Shown in pieces: positions 1 to 7,960 of a stretch of 13,342 nt of DNA. This DNA is from an uncultured Collinsella sp. (lineage in GTDB: Bacteria; Actinomycetota; Coriobacteriia; Coriobacteriales; Coriobacteriaceae). The DNA lies in the NCBI GenBank assembly GCA_900553935.1, contig USFK01000022.1, positions 1-13,342 on the forward strand, read 5' to 3'. Numbering within the stretch: the first letter of the stretch is position 1; each line of letters opens with the position of its first letter. The position numbers were made by a program, and so were the translations under genes. The notes beneath the pieces are model-generated. The model saw only the letters and a program-made list of their open reading frames with translations. It ran no database searches and had not been told where the DNA came from.

Positions 1-30
1 CATGGGGGTACCCGCAACATATATAAGTTG

Positions 31-54
31 AAGGCCACGTCATGTGGCCTTTTT
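31..54 (+). terminator. Intrinsic terminator for a gene left of the window
   Basis: An 8-bp perfect stem (AAGGCCAC at 31-38, GTGGCCTT at 44-51) with a 5-nt loop GTCAT runs directly into a short T-run (50-54) on the plus strand. This is the form of a Rho-independent terminator for a plus-strand transcript entering from the left. The first 30 bases show no readable gene end. The same stem sequence recurs in the hairpin at 430-456. Confidence 0.6.
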
Positions 55-60
55 GCATCC

Positions 61-388
61 GGAAACTGTGTCCCAGAATTCATGTCCGGAGTGGGATGCA
101 GTTTCCTCTTGCGACCCCGTCGGGAAAGCGCATCCCACTCCGATCACAAATTCCGGGTCACATTTTCCGCCAAAGGATTCAACCGGAAAGTGCATCCCAT
201 TCCAAGCCTTAATTCCGGGACATAGTTTCCGGACAAGACATCAACCGGAAAGTGGGGACCACTCTGAGCGTCGATTCTGGGACACACTTTCCGAAACGCC
301 GCGCATTCGGAAAGTGCGTCCCGCTCTGAATACATCCGGACATGGAATATCCGCTTATTAGGCCTTCCATCAATAAAGGGGCGCCCTC
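61..388. repeat. Intergenic palindromic half-site array, copy 1
   Basis: About 330 bp made of alternating half-sites of form GGAAA-N5-TCCCA and its reverse complement TGGGA-N5-TTTCC. Arms are seen at 61-75, 92-106, 123-137, 155-168, 185-199, 217-230, 247-261, 279-292 and 309-323, a nearly regular pitch of 30-32 bp. The first two arms form a near-perfect inverted repeat around a 16-nt loop. The array ends in a non-repetitive tail (353-388) identical to the tail of copy 2 at 10118-10153. Short open frames across this region have repetitive translations that simply follow the half-sites and are not genes. The array lies between the terminator at 31-54 and the operon terminator at 430-456. Its function is unknown; it may be an intergenic mosaic element comparable in style to REP/BIME elements. 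Confidence 0.8.
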
Positions 389-508
389 CCGAGCGGCGGG
401 CTCGAAGTTCATCGCGAGTTCCGCACGCAAAGAAGGCCACTTAATGTGGCCTTCTTCTTGTGCAGGACTGTAGAGCAGGGAACTTCGTGCCCGCCGCCCG
501 GGAGGGCG
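382..508. repeat. Long inverted repeat enclosing the operon terminator
   Basis: The segment 382-410 and the reverse complement of 480-508 match at 27 of 29 positions. They enclose about 69 nt that include the hairpin at 430-456. The left arm begins inside the shared tail of repeat copy 1 (GGGGCGCCCTC), and the right arm ends about 20 nt downstream of the stop codon of the sorting-signal protein. A transcript leaving the surface-protein operon could fold this as a 29-bp stem with a nested hairpin. Confidence 0.7.
430..456 (-). terminator. Intrinsic terminator of the surface-fibre operon
   Basis: An 11-bp stem (AAGAAGGCCAC at 430-440, GTGGCCTTCTT at 446-456 on the plus strand) with a 5-nt loop lies 72 nt past the stop at 528. 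On the minus strand the stem's 3' side is rich in T and leads into TTTGCG, a short U-tract. The opposite side is also T-rich, so it may act in both directions. It is the only good terminator after the last gene of the operon. Confidence 0.6.
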
Positions 509-527
509 TTGCGTTTAGAAGATGGAC

Positions 528-1226
528 CTAGCGCTTGTTCCTCCGGGACAAAAGAAGCGCGGCTATAAATGCGATGATTGCAAGCGTCAGCAACACCAAA
601 AGCAACGTGAGTGTGCTGTCGCCCGTTGCCACGAGACCGAGCAAGCCGGGCTTCTTGCTGCCAGCAGACTGCACGGGGATCTTCTCGCCGTCGTCCTCGG
701 CGGTAATCTCCCAGCGAATGGTCTTGTTTGCGTCGGCAAGCTCGTTGCCTACCGACGTCGGGACACTTAGTTGCAAATTGAGCACCGTGCTGCCATCGCT
801 CGCAAACGTTGCGACCTGCGTGGGATAGGCAAACACGCTGCCCGGCGTTCCCGTCTGGAGCCAACCGGCAGACGCATCGCCCGCCGACGCTGTCAAGGTA
901 ATGGGCGACAGCAGGTGTGCCGTCTCGTGATCGACAACGGCCCGCACAAACACGCGTACCTGGGACTTTACGCCCGTGGCACGAACCTCGATCTGCTGCT
1001 CGCGCACATCGCCGGGCATCAGATCTTTAAAGGCCAAAAACAGATCGGGCTCCCCCGAAGAGCCCGTCGCTCCCGAGACCGTCAACTGTCGCGCATTTCC
1101 GTCATAGGCAATCGCGGGAGCGTCGGCAAACGCACGAGCAGGCGCGGCGAGCGCGACAATGCAGAAAATGGCCGCGACCACGCAGCGCAAGGAAGTCGCA
1201 ACGTCTTTGCGAATTGGGAAAGCCAT
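528..1226 (-). CDS. DLMPGD-domain surface protein with LPXTG-like sorting signal (putative fibre anchor)
   Basis: A 232-aa secreted protein, last gene of the surface operon. It has a Sec signal peptide (about 1-34, ending ARAFA/DA), then a beta-rich domain containing DLMPGD (68-73), a motif I associate with wall-anchored pilin-like proteins of Coriobacteriia and Firmicutes. Later parts of the domain (a LLSPITLT stretch and a GNEL stretch before WEITAEDD) fit the same family. The C-terminus has the three parts of a sortase signal: LVATG at 198-202 (621-635), a hydrophobic stretch, and RRNKR. Proline of the canonical LPXTG is Val, closer to the LAXTG type used by class E sortases. I chose ATG 1226 rather than the longer reading frame from 1283: it lies 2 nt after the upstream stop, has GGGGG at 1236-1240, and puts the signal peptide at the N-terminus. 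It probably anchors the fibre to the wall or membrane; this role is inferred. Confidence 0.82.
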   Translation of the reverse strand: MAFPIRKDVATSLRCVVAAIFCIVALAAPARAFADAPAIAYDGNARQLTVSGATGSSGEPDLFLAFKDLMPGDVREQQIEVRATGVKSQVRVFVRAVVDHETAHLLSPITLTASAGDASAGWLQTGTPGSVFAYPTQVATFASDGSTVLNLQLSVPTSVGNELADANKTIRWEITAEDDGEKIPVQSAGSKKPGLLGLVATGDSTLTLLLVLLTLAIIAFIAALLLSRRNKR

Positions 1227-1228
1227 AC

Positions 1229-1798
1229 TTACACACCCCCATGCGGCGGCACCAGCACGCCATCCTCGACTGCACAGCCCCATGCCTCTGCAACTGCATC
1301 GTCGGGCGTGGATTGAATTGCCTGGGTCGAAATGTCAACGACCAGGTTCTTCCCACCTGCTTTATGCTCAGTCACGCTCTTGATGAGCACATCGGTTTTG
1401 TCCATCGGTGAAACGGGAGACGTCCAGTAGTAGAATCCGTCGGACGCGACAACCCAAGAGGCGGCTCTGTTGGAAGCAGATGCCTTGGACACACTGCCCC
1501 AGTCAATGACGTAGTCGGTGCCGGCAACCGGCTCATCCCACAGGCGCGCGCCATCCTGGTCCTGCCAGTAGATATCCACCGCAACACGCAGGTATGCCGG
1601 GGCCGAGCCCTTGTTTGTAATCGTGACGTCGCTCTTCACGTTGTCATTGAGGTTCTCGTCCACCGAAGGTGCCACCGAACCAAAGCCAAACTCGTTGACC
1701 AGCACCCCCGTAACCGAAAGCCACGCAAAGGTACCGGCGGCGCCAGCCAACAGGAGAACGCCAACAAGGAGGGCAACGATCTGCTTGCGCTTAGTCAT
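1229..1798 (-). CDS. Small TasA/camelysin-like protein with SipW-dependent type leader (minor subunit 2)
   Basis: 189 aa. The N-terminus (MTKRKQ, hydrophobic 7-22, then GTFAWLS at 22-28) is the SipW-dependent type of signal peptide, where the hydrophobic core is followed by an aromatic motif instead of a standard AXA site. The mature part has the camelysin/TasA pattern: NEFGFGSV near 35-42, then KSDVTITNKGSAPAYLRVAV at 55-74, a beta-sandwich core. The second half has a DGFYYW stretch, also found (as DGWYYY) in the product at 7284-7931, so the two are paralogues in form. There are no cysteine pairs and no C-terminal anchor. It starts 1 nt past the adhesin stop and ends 2 nt before the anchor gene. 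It is likely a minor or adaptor subunit joining the adhesin to the fibre base or tip; that role is inference, the family assignment is fairly secure. Confidence 0.83.
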   Translation of the reverse strand: MTKRKQIVALLVGVLLLAGAAGTFAWLSVTGVLVNEFGFGSVAPSVDENLNDNVKSDVTITNKGSAPAYLRVAVDIYWQDQDGARLWDEPVAGTDYVIDWGSVSKASASNRAASWVVASDGFYYWTSPVSPMDKTDVLIKSVTEHKAGGKNLVVDISTQAIQSTPDDAVAEAWGCAVEDGVLVPPHGGV

Positions 1799-1799
1799 C

Positions 1800-4700
1800 C
1801 TAGTCCTCCCTCCTCAGCGTGCCGTTTTCCCAAACATTCTTGGCACGCGAGCCGCCATCGACCCATTTGTCATTCGCGCGCGTGTTGACGCACGTCACCA
1901 CCGCATCGCCCGCGCTCGAAGCAGACGAAATCGTCAGCTCGGCAGATTTACCGGGCGCCTTGCCCGGCGTGCTCAGCTCGCCCTCGTAGCGCCATGCCCA
2001 ATTCGTGTCTTCCTCGACGGTATAGATGCCCGTCGGCGCGGCAAATTGCACGCTGCCGACATACCAGGTCTCGCCGTCTTCGTCGCGCCTCTCGCTAACT
2101 TTCACCTCGACCATGCGCGTCTCGGCAGGAGAATCCTCCGACGCCTTGCGTGCCACCTTAAAGCGGAACGTTTGTCCCATGGCGCTGGCATCGGTGGTCT
2201 TTTTGACGATCGTCAGCGCATGGGTCTTGGCGAAGTCGAACACGGCATTGCCGTCGCCTTGCTTGCCTTCGCCCGTCTTCTTGGACTCCAGGCGGTTGGC
2301 CAAGTCGAACGAACCGTTACCCGAGCCCAAGCTGTAGAGCGAGACATACTGGTCGTTAACGGGTTCCTCCGTCATGGACGCATCAGGACCGTAGCTCGCC
2401 CGCTTAACGGTAACAGTCAGCTGCGTCCCCATAAACGGCTCAGCAAAGCAGACCTTAAAGGGTGCTTTGTCGGCGCTATTGTCGACTGTGTTGGCGGCGT
2501 TGGGATCGAGCAGCCATTTAAGCTGCGCGGTGGTCATGGTTACGTGGTTCTCGGGGTCTGATGTATCCTTGGCGACCACGCGATACGTCACGGGATACAG
2601 GTCCATGTCGCCCTTAACCGACTCGTCCTTAAACTCATCCCAAGACTTCGCAGCGCCACCGTCAGGCACATATCGCCACTCCAGGAAGAGTTCGCGCACG
2701 TCACCGCTGGCCGCCCGTTCATCGAGCAGCGCGACGATCTTGGAGTGGGCGTCCGGGTCGTATGCCACGGACTTTTTCTCCATCTCGGGATTGCCGTCGT
2801 TGTCATAGACCGGGTTGCCGCTCTCATCCACCTTGGGAACATCGACGTTATGGACAAAGCCGGCGCCCGTCGCGCGCTCGCCGTCCGAGTCGACCGTCGC
2901 CGTAAAGACGACCGACCCGTCGACACCGTGATAGCGAACCTTATACGGCGCGATCTTGTACACCGCGGTGTAGGTCACGCTCTCAAAGGGCTCGCTGCCC
3001 TCGAGGGGATACTTCTCGTCATCGGTCAACAGGGTGTATTTGCCATCGGAATCATAGTCGCGCGACCAGCCGGCAAAGTCGTACTTGGTGCCGTCAATGC
3101 CCACAACCTCCTTGACAGCCTTGACCTCAAGAGAAATCTGGTCGCCGGAATCAGTACGGCCGAGACCGCGGACAAGAGCAGGATTCGCGAGATTTGAGTC
3201 GATGTTCGATTGAACGGTAACCAGGCTGGGACGGTAGACCGGATACAACTCCATAGGAGCCTTGACCAAGGTAGAAGCACTCACCATATGGATGCCCTCC
3301 GACCAAGCGACATAGCCCTTGCCAGGTGCCGGCTGGGCTTCCGTCCAGCCCACGAAGACGTTGAACACACCTGTATCCGCATCGATAGTGCGGACGTCAT
3401 AAGTAGGCTTCGGGATGCCGCCATCAAGGTTGCCGAGCATATCGCCTTGCTGAGCAACTTTGCCATCCACATCTTTGGCATTGAGATGGTACACGACCGC
3501 CAACGGCGAATAGTACGCCACAAATGTATAGGCCCCGCCGGGTTCCACCTGATGGGAATACGAGTTATCGCCGTTAGGTTTGAGCTCTTGAACTTCGCCA
3601 TTCGGAAGCTCGATCTCAACCTTCTGCAACTTATACAGCTCACCGCCTGCTTTATAAACCGGCGTCGTAACGTCAGGGGTCACCGTTGCCGTAGCAGGAT
3701 CGGTGTCCGCGTTGATAACGGGAGCGATGTCGTACTTAGGCACATTGACCTTGTCCGTGCCATCAAAACCGGCGCGATGCAGGTTGGTGGTGTACCTAAC
3801 GTCGTACTTCGCGTACACCGGATAGGCATCCTGACACTGGGTGACCTTGAAATCTGGTCTCACCAGATACGGGTAGGCTTTAACCGGGTCAGAAGTGGTG
3901 AAGGAATCGCCCTCGACATCGTAGATATACTTCCAGACGGCAGAATCCTTCTGGACCTCGGCGGTCGAAATCCAGCCCAAGAACTTATATCTCGGATCCA
4001 GCTCGCCCTTTGAATTCCGCACCGCCATTTCAGTATCGGTCGGAGAAGACTCGAGGGTCAGATTAGGATCTGTAATTTGGTCGCTGTCTCCGCCGGAATT
4101 GTTATCAACCGTAACATCTGTATGGATGAATGGATACTTGTACGTGTACTGGGGATCCTTTTTGTCATTCTTCTTTTGGAGCAAATTGCTCTCGTAGCGA
4201 CGCGTCGTTTCCTTGTAGACCGTGCCATCTTTCTTATAAAAATCGACACGCGTTGTCACCATCGCACGCATGCGGTATTTCGAAGTGTAATTGATTGAAG
4301 CCGTTACGGGATTATTGAGATACGTCCATCGACCGCCAATTCTCTCGAGTGTCCAAAACCTCAAGCTATAACGATCGCTGGAAGGCGTAAACGTGTACTT
4401 CAACGCATTAATAACCTTTTCCTCGTCAAACGTTCCAGAACCTGGGAAATCTGTATCCACAAGGACATTCTTTAGGGTATCCGCCCCCATATCGTTTCTC
4501 ACGTTATGCGAATATGCGCTCATTGGGGCCACGATTAGCGTATTGTTGTCGTAGTACCCCTCTGCGCACGAGCCCTCCTTATAGGCATTCTTATCGCCAT
4601 GATTAACGTGCTTGGAACCCCAGTGCACCACGTTCTCTCGAACATAACTTGTGCCAACCTGATCGTTAAACGGTGTTTCGTACTCGTTCCATACAGAGCA

Positions 4701-7280
4701 AAGGAGTTCCGAGTTCGTGTATTCATCGTTCGCGTACGCGCGGACGTAATAATCCACACGGTACTCAAAGCGAGCGGTGTAGGTGTGCGGGACGGTCAGA
4801 TCGACGCTGGCGGGAAGCGTGTAGCTGGGGTCGCGGCTTACGCGGACCTCAACCGTGGACCCATCGGCGGCCTGCCTGCTTTCGTACCAGCCCAGGAAAC
4901 GATACCCATCGGGCAGCTCGCCGCCTTCGGACAGGGGCGTACCGTCCGTGTTGCGCACCTGTACCGTGTAGACGCTGGCGCCGTCCTTGGCAGTCTGGAC
5001 GACATTGGTGCTGCCCACGCCGTCGCGTAGGGTCTCATTGTCGATTGTGTCCTTATCATTGCCCTCGAACACCGTTATGATGTTCGAGCCGTAGTCGCTG
5101 TAGACCGGGTAGAAGTCAGTTGGACGGACAACAGTGATCTTGCTACCCGCAGGATAAAAAGCTCCCTTGCTTTTCAGATCGGCCAACTGAGTCGACTTGA
5201 TGGCAGCATAGCCACCATTCATCCCCACCTCGCTGCTAGGCTGCGTGGTCCAGCCGATAAATGTCGCGGTAGGCTTCAAGCTGCCGCGATCCACGGGGGC
5301 AGCTGGCGTCAAACCGACGCCATAGCGATACCAATCCGTCGACTTGTTGTGCTCGACGCCGCTCCGGTAATCGAGCGTCTCGCCGTTGACGTTATAGAAC
5401 AGCACCTGCGCCTCGTATGAAGCGATAAAGAGGTCATTGCCCTCAAAGCCATATTTCTTGTCGATACCAGTAGCATTGTTCGCGGTGTAGGTCGACTCCC
5501 TATCATGGTTTACGTTTTCCTCGACCTGTTTGCCAGCCTTTACCGCAGCACCATCGGTCTTGCCGTCAAACCAGCTGTTGTCTTGTCCGATTCGGTTCAC
5601 ACGCACGTCGGGCTCGCGGAACCAGCCCATGAAGCGATAGCCGCCATTTTCCTTGGTCAGACCAGTAGACTTGGATGTAGTCTGCCTAAACGTCACCGAA
5701 GTATCGCCCGTGGCAAGGCCCTGGGCCGTTCCAGCCAGCACAGCGCTCACCGCAAAGGTATACGAATCACTAGTAGACTGGTCTTTGCCCAACATGGTTG
5801 CCAGAACGGTTGCCGTACCCGCGCCGGGAAAATCGATCGTCGCCTTAACGCTCTGGCCATGCACGGGGATCATCAGCTTGTAGTCCATCGCCCATTCGTT
5901 TGCATGCCCGTCCCCATTGGCAGTAGAGCGCATGGTGCCGGCACAGAAGTCGTAATCATGCTGCTCCCACAGCTCACGTGTGACGTAGCGCTCGTCGTCC
6001 CAGGGACCGAATCCGGCACCGGATACCGTACCGTCACCCGCAAGGGCGTAAATCTTCTTATTGGCATTCGTACCCTGGCTAAACCCGGATAGGCTGACAC
6101 TGGGCTTGAAGTAGCAATTAGTGATAGTCGCGTCGCCCTTGTTGGCGCGCGCAGCAATACCGCCCAAGTTCACGTCGTTTTGAATAATGGGGATCACGGC
6201 GATGGGATTGTACTGACGCGAGCTCAAATCACCAGCGAAATGGCTGCGAGTGATTTCATTACCGCTCTTAGACAAGATACGACCGGCCAAGCCACCCGTC
6301 CAAGCACGCGTGACGGAGATGACGCCTACATAAGAAGCGGCATAGCTATAGCATTTCGCCGTTGAAAAGCAGTCAATGACCTTAGCGCCTTCTGCCATAC
6401 AGCCAACGAAGCCCGAAGAGTACACGTTATTGCCGCCTAAAGCGCCGATGGCAACATCGTACTTATTGGTAACGTCGGTCATGTCCATCGAGGAGCCATC
6501 CTCGTTTCGCGTGGGCGTGACGCGGCAGTATTCGATCGTAGAGTTCTTGACGTAGCCGGCAAATGCCGCCATGTACAGACCCTCGCCACCGATCGCCTGC
6601 ACACCTGCAGTGGTGTTATGGACGGCGCGACCGCCGCGCACCTCGCAGTTGTAGAGCTTGCAGCCGTCGAGCTCGCCGGCAATCAGGCCGCCCTCAAAGC
6701 CTGCGTTGGTAATAAGATTGAGCGTGTTGTTGGCGCACGTAACGTGCAGGGTGCTCTCCATGACCATGACGTTTTCGAAGTGAGTGTTGACGGCCTTGCC
6801 CACGATAATGCCGCCGCGGAAGTCGGCCCAAATGTTGGCATCCTTGACCAGGAAGTTCTTGATGGTGGCGCCATCGGTCTCGGCAAAAAAGCCCGTATCG
6901 CGCTCGGGATCCAAAACATCTTTGGCATATTTCAGCCCCGTCACGGTATGGTTCCGGCCATCGAAAGTGCCCTTGAAGGGATGCTCCTTGTTGCCAAAGG
7001 AGAGGTGCTTGACCGTACTCGAGACGATGGCGTTCATATCACCATCATTAAGATCGATATCGTTTTTGAGATAGACGTACCAATCGCGCGTGTCGCTCTC
7101 GCGCGAAAGCTCCACGCACTTCAAAAAGTCATCCGCGTTTTCGATGGGGTAGCCGATTTTGCCCTCAGGCACATCCTCGGCATGCGCCACCGCCGGCAGC
7201 ACCATAACGCAACAAAGGGCAATCGCCGCAACGGCAATCAGCCTGCTAAGCACACCTCGGTTCACGATCTTAATCTTCAT
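1800..7280 (-). CDS. Giant secreted adhesin: beta-helix, GW-type repeats and CnaB-like C-terminal domain
   Basis: 1826 aa. A classic Sec signal peptide (1-34, ending AHA/ED) is followed by a beta-helix-like region to about 470 with GLUG-type elements (GTFDGRNHTVTGL near 104-116, several GG(L/I)AG/AR turns), closed by a WEQHDYDF...IPVHG segment. From about 500 to 1560 come divergent modules in which a [YF]xFxGW core is followed by a YPVY/YTA[VR] strand (near 550, 675, 795, 1098, 1308, 1400 and 1530), as in Listeria-Bacteroides/InlB B-repeat (Flg_new) adhesins. A CnaB/SpaA-like domain spans about 1685-1800; Lys1693/1694, Glu1756 and Asn1799 sit where an isopeptide triad would be. The protein ends shortly after, with no LPXTG and no membrane segment. 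It lies 3 nt after one camelysin-like gene and 1 nt before another, with GGAGG at 7292-7296. It is probably a fibre-tip or fibre-bound adhesin; its ligand cannot be told from sequence. Confidence 0.88.
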   Translation of the reverse strand: MKIKIVNRGVLSRLIAVAAIALCCVMVLPAVAHAEDVPEGKIGYPIENADDFLKCVELSRESDTRDWYVYLKNDIDLNDGDMNAIVSSTVKHLSFGNKEHPFKGTFDGRNHTVTGLKYAKDVLDPERDTGFFAETDGATIKNFLVKDANIWADFRGGIIVGKAVNTHFENVMVMESTLHVTCANNTLNLITNAGFEGGLIAGELDGCKLYNCEVRGGRAVHNTTAGVQAIGGEGLYMAAFAGYVKNSTIEYCRVTPTRNEDGSSMDMTDVTNKYDVAIGALGGNNVYSSGFVGCMAEGAKVIDCFSTAKCYSYAASYVGVISVTRAWTGGLAGRILSKSGNEITRSHFAGDLSSRQYNPIAVIPIIQNDVNLGGIAARANKGDATITNCYFKPSVSLSGFSQGTNANKKIYALAGDGTVSGAGFGPWDDERYVTRELWEQHDYDFCAGTMRSTANGDGHANEWAMDYKLMIPVHGQSVKATIDFPGAGTATVLATMLGKDQSTSDSYTFAVSAVLAGTAQGLATGDTSVTFRQTTSKSTGLTKENGGYRFMGWFREPDVRVNRIGQDNSWFDGKTDGAAVKAGKQVEENVNHDRESTYTANNATGIDKKYGFEGNDLFIASYEAQVLFYNVNGETLDYRSGVEHNKSTDWYRYGVGLTPAAPVDRGSLKPTATFIGWTTQPSSEVGMNGGYAAIKSTQLADLKSKGAFYPAGSKITVVRPTDFYPVYSDYGSNIITVFEGNDKDTIDNETLRDGVGSTNVVQTAKDGASVYTVQVRNTDGTPLSEGGELPDGYRFLGWYESRQAADGSTVEVRVSRDPSYTLPASVDLTVPHTYTARFEYRVDYYVRAYANDEYTNSELLCSVWNEYETPFNDQVGTSYVRENVVHWGSKHVNHGDKNAYKEGSCAEGYYDNNTLIVAPMSAYSHNVRNDMGADTLKNVLVDTDFPGSGTFDEEKVINALKYTFTPSSDRYSLRFWTLERIGGRWTYLNNPVTASINYTSKYRMRAMVTTRVDFYKKDGTVYKETTRRYESNLLQKKNDKKDPQYTYKYPFIHTDVTVDNNSGGDSDQITDPNLTLESSPTDTEMAVRNSKGELDPRYKFLGWISTAEVQKDSAVWKYIYDVEGDSFTTSDPVKAYPYLVRPDFKVTQCQDAYPVYAKYDVRYTTNLHRAGFDGTDKVNVPKYDIAPVINADTDPATATVTPDVTTPVYKAGGELYKLQKVEIELPNGEVQELKPNGDNSYSHQVEPGGAYTFVAYYSPLAVVYHLNAKDVDGKVAQQGDMLGNLDGGIPKPTYDVRTIDADTGVFNVFVGWTEAQPAPGKGYVAWSEGIHMVSASTLVKAPMELYPVYRPSLVTVQSNIDSNLANPALVRGLGRTDSGDQISLEVKAVKEVVGIDGTKYDFAGWSRDYDSDGKYTLLTDDEKYPLEGSEPFESVTYTAVYKIAPYKVRYHGVDGSVVFTATVDSDGERATGAGFVHNVDVPKVDESGNPVYDNDGNPEMEKKSVAYDPDAHSKIVALLDERAASGDVRELFLEWRYVPDGGAAKSWDEFKDESVKGDMDLYPVTYRVVAKDTSDPENHVTMTTAQLKWLLDPNAANTVDNSADKAPFKVCFAEPFMGTQLTVTVKRASYGPDASMTEEPVNDQYVSLYSLGSGNGSFDLANRLESKKTGEGKQGDGNAVFDFAKTHALTIVKKTTDASAMGQTFRFKVARKASEDSPAETRMVEVKVSERRDEDGETWYVGSVQFAAPTGIYTVEEDTNWAWRYEGELSTPGKAPGKSAELTISSASSAGDAVVTCVNTRANDKWVDGGSRAKNVWENGTLRRED
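1805..1813 (-). promoter_or_regulatory. Strong Shine-Dalgarno inside the end of the adhesin gene
   Basis: GGAGGGAGG lies 6 nt before ATG 1798 and also encodes the last Arg-Glu residues of the adhesin. Ribosomes finishing the long upstream gene will clear this site, which suggests translational coupling and fixes the start of the downstream gene. Confidence 0.75.
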
Positions 7281-7283
7281 GGG

Positions 7284-7931
7284 CTAGTTCGCCTCCGGCC
7301 AGCCCGCGACGTCAAGCACGTCGAGGACGGTATCGTTTGCCTGCTGATTTTTGGCCTGCACGGCTTGGACGTCGATATCAAGTTTGAATGAGCCGCCGCG
7401 CGCGGCCTCGTTGTAGTCGCCCACAAAGCGCAGCGAATCCATGAGGCTTTCCGTCATGGCGCCGGGGTCGAGCATGCCGCCACGACCAGCCAATCCGCGG
7501 TAGTAGTACCACCCATCGCCGCCATCGATCCACGGGGACCCCTCGCCCGCGTTCACGTGAAAGGCAACGTTGCCCGAGGCGTCCGCGCTCGAACCGTCGG
7601 GTGCCACTGACGCCATGCGCAGACGAGCGCGAACGTACTCAGGCTGCGCACCGGCGTTCTCCACGCGCACGATGCGGCTGATGTCAGAGCCCCCGGCCTC
7701 GGTGTCGGGATAGTCCCCGTGCTCGTCGGCCTCAAACGGAATCTCCTCGCCCTGCTCGTTTAGGGTGTATTCGCAGACTCGCACCTTCACGCTGCCAAAC
7801 GATAGGACGTTGTTCGCCGGAACCATATCAACGGTAAAAGCCAGCGTGCCACACAGGCACGCCAGGGCCAACAGCGCCATCGCGGCAAGCGCCAAGGTGC
7901 GTTTCTGATTGTCGGAAAGATTGTTGAGCAT
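7284..7931 (-). CDS. TasA/camelysin-like protein with SipW-dependent type leader (minor subunit 1)
   Basis: 215 aa from ATG 7931. Leader: a charged start, hydrophobic 12-28, then CGTLAFTVD and a NVLSFGSVKVRVCEY stretch at 41-55, the usual form just after a SipW-type leader. A camelysin-like strand follows (ISRIVRVENAGAQPEYVRARL), then DGWYYYRGL, as in the smaller paralogue at 1229-1798. No C-terminal anchor is seen. The start is uncertain: TTG at 7943 in the same frame adds four residues, and neither start has a good Shine-Dalgarno, unlike the other genes of the operon. With the hairpin at 7961-8011 just upstream, this points to low expression relative to the major subunit. It is 3 nt upstream of the adhesin gene. 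A role as adaptor between filament and adhesin is inferred. Confidence 0.8.
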   Translation of the reverse strand: MLNNLSDNQKRTLALAAMALLALACLCGTLAFTVDMVPANNVLSFGSVKVRVCEYTLNEQGEEIPFEADEHGDYPDTEAGGSDISRIVRVENAGAQPEYVRARLRMASVAPDGSSADASGNVAFHVNAGEGSPWIDGGDGWYYYRGLAGRGGMLDPGAMTESLMDSLRFVGDYNEAARGGSFKLDIDVQAVQAKNQQANDTVLDVLDVAGWPEAN

Positions 7932-7960
7932 TACGTTCGCCAATCGTCGATCAAAGGGGG

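Noticed and set aside
61..388. CRISPR array
   Set aside because: Arms alternate in orientation, are degenerate at the N5 centre, and the intervals between them are not unique spacers; no cas genes are present.
144..440. 98-aa open frame on the minus strand across array copy 1, and similar frames on both strands at 44-361 and 9832-10335
   Set aside because: Their translations follow the palindromic half-sites (repeated GxxFRL and SxNYVPE-like phrases), differ between the two copies, and lack ribosome sites; they are by-products of the repeats.
528..1283. 251-aa start for the sorting-signal protein
   Set aside because: It overlaps the upstream gene by 55 nt and places the signal peptide 19 residues inside; ATG 1226 fits operon spacing.
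1611..2561. 316-aa plus-strand open frame, and similar long plus-strand frames inside the adhesin gene
   Set aside because: They are antisense shadows of a high-G+C coding sequence, rich in Arg/His/Ala, with no signal peptide, domain pattern or ribosome site.
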